Position numbers and translations under genes: made by a program
Shown: piece by piece, positions 37,053 through 64,000 of the stretch
How positions within the stretch are numbered: position 1 is the stretch's first letter
Layout of the letters: each line of letters opens with the position of its first letter
Assembly (NCBI GenBank): GCA_023634235.1
Contig: JAMKCF010000013.1
Coordinates: forward strand, 14,571,705-14,635,704
Direction of reading: 5' to 3'
Length of the DNA: 64,000 nucleotides
Source of the DNA: Pisaster brevispinus
Lineage: Eukaryota > Echinodermata > Asteroidea > Forcipulatida > Asteriidae
Notes under the pieces: generated by a model
Databases searched by the model: none
Seen by the model: only the letters and a program-made list of their open reading frames with translations
Told to the model about the DNA's origin: nothing

Positions 37053-38229
37053 GACGACCGTCTGATGACCCCCGTTCAAAACGCAATTGAAATCAGAGAA
37101 AGAACAAAACAAATATCTGTCCTCCCAAGTTCAACGCGGTGAACCCGAGCTGCGATGTAGGCCACCGAGGAGGCGGAAATGTCCGCAACTTGGTGGGTCT
37201 ACCAGCGGGGGTTTCTCAGTCTGACCGTAGCGCGCCAGCCGCAGCGATGCTGCGCCGTGTCCTCTGGAGTTTGTGGCCGCGGAATGGCTGCGATGAGGTA
37301 TAGCCGGGTCGAGGTCACGTCTACATGAGTAGTAGTAAAGTAACGCTGGATATAGATTGACGGGACTCCGAAAGAGTCGAACCTTCAGTGCCTCAGGTGG
37401 AACACCGGTAGAAAAAACAGCGGCAGATATTAAATCTGGCTAGAATTTAGAGTTCGTATAAGATAAGAATCTACGACTAAGAGCAACTTCGACTGTGGAT
37501 CAAACGCCGACTCGCACACCACCAGGGAGACAATGTTCCAGAGCTGAAGAGACCCCTAAAAATAAACAATAGCAGCCACCTCATCAGCCATGATGCATTC
37601 CCTGTCTCCACGTTCCGAGCAATCTGACTCTTTAACCAACTCTACACCAAGAGAACAAAGTACTGAGACCCTCGTTGCAGATTGACCAGAGTTTTTCTGA
37701 CCGTGTCTCCAGAGGTGCTCTTTTTTTAAATGTTTATATACCGCAGTCCTGACGAAGAATGTGGCAGTGTCACTGTGGTATTTAAACACACGAGGAAGTG
37801 AATTTCTGGAATTATATACAATCTGGGCAAGCGGCAGATGGCACGGTATGATACAACAACAAAAACCATTTGCAGATGGAGCAATAATCTTTTCGTTTTT
37901 AGAGAGTTTTAAAAAAAGGTTACAGAAAAACGGTTGAGATTATTTCTTTGGGTCCGGACTCATTTTGGAGTGGAATCTTTCTTTCGAATCACTCGTCGCT
38001 GAGTTCGACATGTCACAGCTTTGTTGACGAGGGAGTTTCTTGAGCAGTTCGTGAATGACCTGCTGCGCACGGTCTTTTCGTTTTGTTTTGGGTGTATTTT
38101 TTTCTTCCCTTCCCCCGATCGAGCACGCGTTGGAGTTGTAAATCATACCCCCTGTATAAACGAGACTGAAATTCGCTAATCAGGAATACACACATGGTGT
38201 TAATGCTCAATCAGGAGCCCCTACTACGC
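37053..38229. other. intergenic; coding-like short frame at 37940-38146 (minus)
   Basis: The minus-strand 68-codon frame at 38146-37940 is Lys/Arg/Ser/Gln-rich and has protein-like codon choice, but no family was recognised. It lies just downstream (minus sense) of the CCAAT/TATA block at 38230-38370. Confidence 0.3.
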
Positions 38230-38370
38230 GCTCCTACGTAACCACGGCAACCGCTAGCGATCCGACCAATCAGGGGTGCCGTTACATGGCAGAGTCGGCC
38301 CCCGTCCCCCGGACGTCCCGTTGAGTTTCCAATCAAAATGCAAAACGATATATATGACTGTTGTCTGGCG
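38230..38370. promoter_or_regulatory. core-promoter-like block (two CCAAT, TATA)
   Basis: Contains CCGACCAATCAGG (about 38263-38275), TTTCCAATCAAAATG (about 38327) and GATATATATGAC (about 38347). The order CCAAT-CCAAT-TATA reads best on the plus strand. No recognisable plus-strand gene follows. Confidence 0.35.
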
Positions 38371-38991
38371 ATCGGTTCTCTGCAGAGCAGACGACAATTC
38401 GCCGTTCGGACCTCCCTGTGAGAATAGAATAGGCGGTTTTTTTTATCATTCCTATGGGACCTAAACAAAGCGTGGAGGTACCACTTCCGACAAGCTCGAC
38501 GTCACATCTGATAAAGAACCCCAGAGTTACTGGCGTCTAGCACCAACAGACGCGTGCGTATCTTCTCCCATTAACCCATTATCCAAAAAAAAAAGAGCTA
38601 AGTAAAGTCTCGAAATACAACTTCAAAACTTTGTTTGGGGTTTGTCAAAAAATTGGCACAAGGCATTTGAGAATCCTCAGTTTATCTCGCTCCATTAAAT
38701 CGGTTGTCAGTGAAGAGGGTAGTGTTGTGTGTAAATTGGCTAATTGGATAAGCAAAATGTTTGTCAGGCGTCTGGTTTTAAAAAGGCGGTCTCCGAAAGT
38801 ACTGATGACGCCACGCTGGATTTATTTTTTACAAACATGGTTTATTGGGGTTTGGGTTGCAAACTGCAAACAAAATGTTCGTGTAAATTTTACAAAGATT
38901 TTTTTAGATTGCCGCAAGGGTTCACCGCCTAAAATTACTGATTTTGTTTTAAAGTAATAGAGTGAGGGAAAAAACAAGTTTTCACCATGGG
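38371..38991. other. intergenic, no gene recognised after promoter-like block
   Basis: A 108-codon plus frame at 38631-38957 is not recognisable. Confidence 0.4.
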
Positions 38992-39157
38992 GCCCAGTTT
39001 TCACAGAGCTGCTTAAGCACAAAAAGTAGATAATGAAAAGTCTTTTTGTTTATTTACCATTTGGACATATTGCTCTGTGACTGGTTTCATGCTAATTTGT
39101 TGTCAAGCAGAAATTTTGTAAGTGATTTTTTTCTGTCTAAGCAGCTAAATTGGACCC
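38992..39157. mobile_element. MITE family C, diverged copy
   Basis: Starts GGCCCAGTTTTCACAGAGCT and continues GCTTAAGCACAAAAAGTAG, the same terminal sequence as the right end of 25361-25549. It ends AAGCAGCTAAATTGGACCC. Confidence 0.8.
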
Positions 39158-40152
39158 AGCTTTTTGTTCTCTACGCCGGTATTTTGACTTTGCCTGAACG
39201 CGCTGCTCAATTTTGAGCTGTGACATTTTGAAGGTCAAAAGGCCAAGTTTGTATCCTAGTTTGAATACGTTGATGCAATGTGATTTTGTTGAAGTTGGTG
39301 TCTGTCACTGTGCCAGAAAAAGTATCCAACCGAAAAGTTCTGTAATTAGGTCTTAATTAGGTATTGAGGGAAAATGTATTCCTCTAATTGCTGTAATTAG
39401 GCCCTATGGAGGGAAGGAAAAAATAAAACCAGAAACAAACATTAAATCGCAAATATGTAAGTGGAACAAGGTTGATCTTTGAACAGACTCTCCAATCCAA
39501 CATAGCCAAGTCATGCTTTATGCTTGGACTTATAGTGGCACGTGTTCTTATCAATCATCTTGCGTTGTTCTAGCTCGCATGAGGGCGCTTCAACACGAAT
39601 CTTTCGGGGTCACACAGTTTCGGTCCCAGTCCCTATTTCAACTCCACTCTGGTAAGCCATTTTGAAAGTGTGTAATTTCTCCGCGGTTCTACAAGTTGAG
39701 CGATAAACATAAAATCTAAGCCTAGGCCGGAGCTACGGCTGGGGCCGAGGTTTGAAGTATCCCGCTCAATCATGGAATCTCCCCGTAGGCGTCGCTTTGT
39801 ATTTTAGACCAGTCAGGCCGCAGTTTTTCGGAGAACAAGCATTTTGTGTGTTAAAATAAAATTTTGAGAGAAATTACTCACACAAATTGATGGATTATGT
39901 TTCTGCTTGGTATGAAAAGTCACGTGTGCTTAGCAAGAACTGTGTGCTATACTGGCTTCTCATGCATTATTGACCTTATCCCCACTTGCCGGCAATTGCA
40001 GGTCTGAAGACCGCGCAAAGTGGCCCCAAAAGTCTGATTTTCGGATGCAGGAATACCCAAGGCACAGTCAAGTACAAGTTTCGTCTCTCTAAAATGCACA
40101 TGACGTCATCATCACAGCAATCTTGGTTGCGCCATTTTGGGAGTCAATGGCT
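39158..40152. other. intergenic, no feature recognised
   Basis: Short near-repeats TAATTAGGTC/TAATTAGGTA/TAATTAGGCC occur at 39340-39402. Nothing else is supported. Confidence 0.5.
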
Positions 40153-40306
40153 GTTTTCGAAAGCACGGCTTGGGCTCGGGCATCTGCTTGGGATCTGTCC
40201 ACCTGATTGAATGCACGTAAGGAAAGCACACGTCTTCTGAATAACTGACGGAGCCTAAGGCCAAGCCCACTGGCCCAAGCCCAAGCCCAAGCCGCGTTTT
40301 CGAAAA
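40153..40306. mobile_element. MITE family E
   Basis: Inverted ends TTTTCGAAAGCACGGCTTGG (left) and CCAAGCCGCGTTTTCGAAAA (right) bound 154 bp. The right end contains a short GCCCAA tandem. No coding capacity. Confidence 0.7.
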
Positions 40307-41394
40307 GGGACAATGTTAACGTACGAAATGCGCATTTTAGGCGAGGCGGCGTTTACACATGACGAGTTAGGCGAGCGCGGCGGCAATGACCGGTCGCGTG
40401 TGATGTTGGTGCATGGTGGTCAATTTGACTTCATGGCACGCCAAAGTTATCCACTACTTATCCAAGAACGCTAAATGTCACAACATTATTGCCGGGTACG
40501 AAAATCTACAGAGTAAGTTCATGCTAAATTAGAAACTTTGGTGACCATTCTTTACGACATCTGACCACTTTAGTTTGTTGACGCTTTCATTGTTTACTTT
40601 TATATAACAAATACAAAGTTTTTCAACTAGATGGGATTTCTGCCTAGTCTGGTACTTAACAAAAACTCACACCTACCGGTTTACGGTCGATAGGCGACTA
40701 ACAGCGCACTGGTGTCTTGGGACGAATGCTTGCTAATTGGTTTAATTAACTATAAACTTAGATGACTGTTCCAGCTCGGTTTTCATGAAAACTTGAAGAT
40801 GTGCAAGTGTGTCTTTACCACGCATTCAAAACGTTTAGAGGCAGGTATTATTAGCATAGAGCAAGGACAGCGATAGGTATGAGCCATGTCACCGAAAAGA
40901 GTGTCATTCTGGGTAGGCAAGACGCTACACTTTTGATATAGGAGACTTTTGGGGGACGTTGGTGGCGGCAGACTCACGGAGTAAAAACATTGTTCGAGGA
41001 AACATCAGCATGACCAGAACCAAGTGAACAATGACAATGCACCTGTTGTGTCTCTGCTGCCACCTAGCGTTCCAAAGTGTCCATTTGAACATCGTGATTT
41101 CAACCAAACTTGTTAATGTAGACAAATAAATAATAAATAAATATATAATATTAACAGCTAAATAAGTTCATTATGAAATGCAAGCTGCAAACCATCATAA
41201 AAAGGGAAGTTTTTCTTCAGTAACACTGTCTGTACAACTAGTGCCTGCAGGAAGTCCGGGCACTGCAGTTCTTTTATGTTTATAAATGATGTCATGGATA
41301 AAATTGGAAGATGGAGGCTGTCCAAATACGGGTACGTCGTGTACTTATCTGTTTTTGATGAGGTTGCTCTGAAAAGATCCTGTTGGTTTGTTCC
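40307..41394. other. intergenic, no feature recognised
   Basis: Only an AAATAAATAATAAATAAATA simple tract near 41125-41150. Confidence 0.5.
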
Positions 41395-41625
41395 CAAAGT
41401 TTCGACTAGTGTGCTCTATGGGTCTTCAGGAGACTGAGGATTAACATTGAGGTTTTACATGATTTGAGGCTCCATGATGATGGTAGATTCTGGATTGATT
41501 TTACATTATGACCGCAACGGTCTCTTTAGGAAGAGGTGTTGGTTGGTTTTCTCAACGTTTCGACTAGAGTGCTCTGGTCTTCAGGAGACCGTTACCGAAG
41601 TTCTACATGATTTAAGGCATACATG
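41395..41625. mobile_element. two partial family B-related units in tandem
   Basis: Two head-to-tail units each carry (A)GTTTCGACTAG.GTGCTCT..GGTCTTCAGGAGAC followed by TTTTACATGATTTGAGGC or TCTACATGATTTAAGGC. These core words match the centre of family B foldbacks in reverse orientation. Confidence 0.6.
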
Positions 41626-42239
41626 ATGGAAGTAGATTGAGGCGTTGCCTCTCGTTGCCTCTGATAAGAGCTGGTGAGTTGATTCTACGTCCCAACCAGT
41701 GTGCTTCAGCCTTGAGTACAATAGGCCCTATTGGTATAGCCGTTATGGCCCACCACTCCCTTCTTCCGCGTCTATACCTCCATCAACTATTAACCCCACC
41801 CTCTCGCCACCCCATAGCATCTCCCTCATCATTCATCATCTCCATCTGGCAGTCGCTCTCTTCTCTTCATCTACTGTACTCACTCCCTCCCCCCCCCCCA
41901 CCCTTTGCCACCGGATCGCATCCTTGGTTTACTTCTTTGAATTCCTTGATGCCATCATTGCAATTGCTTCATTACAAATATTATTCCTTCAAATGGAGAC
42001 AAGTATCCCAGGCATTGCAATGGACCGGTGATTGCGTGCCTCTGTCAGGGTTTTGATGTCCCCTTGCATTCTCCGGGTCTCTCCTTTCTAACCAAAAATG
42101 GTGACTTCCACCGGCGCAACATTGGTTACAAAATGCAGAGGAGCTCTGGCAATCTTTTTGCAAAAGTAAGAGCATGATAGAGAACAGTTCCCTCAACCGA
42201 TTGATTGGACCAAAATACTGACCTGTAACAAAAAAAAAG
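41626..42239. other. intergenic, no feature recognised
   Basis: Pyrimidine-rich stretch at about 41750-41910. A 139-codon plus frame here is low-complexity Ser/Pro/Leu and not recognisable. Confidence 0.45.
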
Positions 42240-42550
42240 GTGACCTTGTACATTCTGGGGCCTCTCTGGCAGGCAAGATATTGCACTGATCATATGGGAA
42301 ATAAGTTTACAATAATGTGTCACAATTTATACATTAGTTTATGTGTTATAAAAGTAACAGCTGAATAAGTTTTGAGATGTACCCCATTTCTTTGTATCAA
42401 AATTTGATACAAAATCAGACAGTGCAATCTTCATGAAATATAATATTTAATGTTTTCTTCCATTGGGATGTGTACAAATCTTGCCTGCAGGAAGTGCAGG
42501 TTCTGCGGCTCTTGTGTAAACATTGTGATGTCACAGGTCACATGGTCTAT
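42240..42550. mobile_element. truncated copy of the CRE-ended MITE
   Basis: Matches the right part of 10066-10513 in order (TGTACATTC.GGGGCCT, AACAGCTGAA.AAGT, AATCAGAC.G.GCAATCT, TTCTTCCATTG, TGTGATGTCACAGGT). The left inverted end was not found. One base change alters the CRE core to TGATGTCA. Confidence 0.7.
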
Positions 42551-44349
42551 AGACTATGCAATCTTCGATAGACACATTTTCAAAAAGAGCAACAGAGAGC
42601 CTGGACTTCCTGCATCAGGCACGATTTGTACCTCGCGGACGGAGCCTCGCACGTGGATTGGGTTTGCAGTCCTACCCGCGATAGTTATATATTTTCCCTA
42701 TTGCATAAAGAGAGGACTGCGGTCCTTTATGCTATTTTGGTGGGTTTTCCTCCCACATCAAGTAAAAGCGAACATAATTCATAGTTCTTACTAATGGAGG
42801 TAAAATCTATTTTACCTCCATGTTCTTACTTAGACCCTATACTGTATAGTTTGTTTTATTTGCGGACATACGGATCGATTGGGTAGGCCTACACTTAAAA
42901 CTAGTGTTCACATCTTGTTATAGTTTGAAACAGGTTTCTTCGCTGAGCTTGGAGATGAGCCAATAAGACGCTAATTGGACACCACATTAATCAATCATTG
43001 TACACCCATTATTATAATGGCACACCACTCATTGCTTCTGATTAGAAATTATCCAATGAACACCAACGCGATTTTCAAGTACAGCTCCAGACCTTGATCC
43101 ACTCATATCGACCCATCAGTAGAATTAGACAACAAGAAAAAGAGAATGCATTGCCAAAAGCAACCACCGCTAAATGCATACGCCACGCCACACATTTTCA
43201 TATTGCCCTGTAATGTTTACACGATAAGTTCAGTACCATCCCACCCAGGAGATTTCACCACGGGCGGTCCGACTCGGGCCCCGGCTGCTCGACGTGTGTG
43301 GTCCGCAACACCATCCCCCAGCTCACACGGCGGTCCTGGCGAAATATGGCCCGCCGTAAACATCACAAAATTACTCGGCGAAACTTCCCAACCATGATTC
43401 GTGTAAAATCAACAACGTGTGTGTTTTAGTGATGTCGGTATTTATAACATACAGGGAAATTGTGTATTTATAGGATACATAACACGTCCAATTCTACATA
43501 ATATGAACGTAAACAGCCGCCACAAAGGCTGCTTTGAAACGGAGGTGACCTTAATTTGTAGAGAAAATAATGCTTGGCTTGCCATACATTTTTTATGGTC
43601 GGGAATTGAAATAATGAACGCAAGAGGGCCTTCGCACTTTAACTTTAACGACTGCCACAGTTGACAGTGCACTCTTCAGCCGACAACCAGTGACGACACC
43701 GATTTGGTGCGATTCTGTTTCGGTGTTTGTTTATCTTGCTGAAAGTTTTGTTCTCAGAGGCTCATCTGGTCGGTCAGATCTGAGGGAGGGGAATAAATAC
43801 GCGGTATTTTGTGACACATTTTTAGATCTGCTTTGGATTGCCGCCAAAAGTCCTCTGGAAACATGACCTCTCCAGTCTGACCAGTATGGGTGCAACTTTA
43901 AAAATCCAGGGGCAGCATTGACCTGGTTCTAGGTCCCAAGGGCGCCTGAACCACAATTTCAGTCAAAAGGACCCATAAATCGGTCAATCTGACCGTCGCA
44001 GAATTCAAGCAAAACCCCGGGTCAGCCTGATGCGGTAGGTCCCTAATTAGGACACTGGATTTGGGTCAATTCTGGCAGAGGGGAGTATTCGGAGTGTGAA
44101 AAAAAGTAGCCAAAGAAATAATAAAGTTTATTGTTTATTGTAATGTCGGTGGAAAACAATAATCTCGCTCCAAGCTGCAAGCAAAGCTGCCCCTACAATG
44201 TCGCCCCTTGCAAAGTTGCCCCAAAACACGGTCGCACTAAACACTTCCCCCTCAAAAGGCGGCCCTCTCAAATATCCCCTTTGCCCCCCGCCCCTAACAA
44301 TTTTGCCTTGACAAAGAAACCCCTCACTCTGCCAGGAGAGGGCGCCCTT
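42551..44349. other. intergenic upstream of the kinesin gene
   Basis: A CpG-rich patch lies at about 43255-43375. At about 44160-44330 there is a C-rich degenerate repeat of GCCCCTTGCAAAG-like words. No exon is supported. Confidence 0.45.
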
Positions 44350-44513
44350 ACAAAATTACGGAATGACGGGGCCCGGTGTCTGCGCACGCGTAGCAGGTTG
44401 TTCAAAATTTCAACGGGAGAAATCCGCGGTCGCGAAACAGCGTAGACTTTTCCTCCAAGTAGTGTAAAGAATTTACTTCCAAAACACATTGGCTCAGGTG
44501 GAAAGCACTCAAA
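44350..44513 (+). promoter_or_regulatory. likely kinesin-13 promoter and 5' UTR
   Basis: CpG-rich sequence with TGCGCACGCGT (NRF1-like, about 44379-44390) and TCCGCGGTCGCGAAA lies just before the ATG, in an otherwise AT-rich region. No TATA box. The 5' UTR could also contain upstream noncoding exons that cannot be seen. Confidence 0.45.

Positions 44514-64000
<19,487 letters not shown>

Noticed and set aside
36838..37086. 82-codon minus-strand frame ending in LEVLVPPLYQVKF
   Set aside because: Composition is protein-like, but it reads through a strong splice donor at 36997-36998 and no family was recognised; kept only as a curiosity.
37241..37291. Plus-strand start MLRRVLWSLWPRNGCDE followed by gag/gtatag
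   Set aside because: Short frame with a weak donor and no following exon recognised.
41637..42056. 139-codon plus Ser/Pro/Leu frame
   Set aside because: Pyrimidine-rich DNA without stops; no homology.

Overview
This window is animal nuclear DNA. It has split genes with GT-AG introns, about 60 percent A+T by eye, many microsatellites, short foldback (MITE-like) elements and tRNA-derived SINEs. The proteins and repeat style suggest a marine deuterostome, most likely an echinoderm and perhaps a sea star. No rRNA, CRISPR array or bacterial operon is present.

Two conserved genes can be read exon by exon. At the left, on the minus strand, are the first three coding exons of patched, the Hedgehog receptor (5768 down to 3544). 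They cover the cytoplasmic N-terminus and the first membrane helix; the gene continues past base 1. At the right, on the plus strand, are thirteen consecutive coding exons of a kinesin-13 (KIF2A/KIF2C family microtubule depolymerase), from the ATG at 44514 to the window end. They encode about 487 residues, through the neck and most of the motor domain, and the gene is cut at base 64000. All junctions agree in phase.

The two genes are head to head, about 38.7 kb apart. That interval has no convincing conserved gene. It holds a likely patched promoter (GC box, E2F-like and CCAAT motifs, 6096-6154), an exact 9-base Gli motif beside a CCAAT motif (12411-12425), two candidate alternative patched first exons (21834-21944 and 36999-37052, both minus strand, phase 0), a dense cluster of ATCGAT-type motifs (26279-26692), a possible POU-type element (32870-33015), minisatellites and several foldback families. 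One foldback family has a centre resembling a decayed hammerhead ribozyme core.

The kinesin introns carry different repeats: tRNA-derived SINEs, a GGGCACC-rich family, a roughly 104-base unit seen in two introns, and a clean 105-base tandem array in intron 5.

In human, PTCH2 and KIF2C are also close neighbours (1p34.1), so the patched/kinesin-13 linkage here may be an old deuterostome microsynteny. No intact autonomous transposon or wholly new gene system was recognised.
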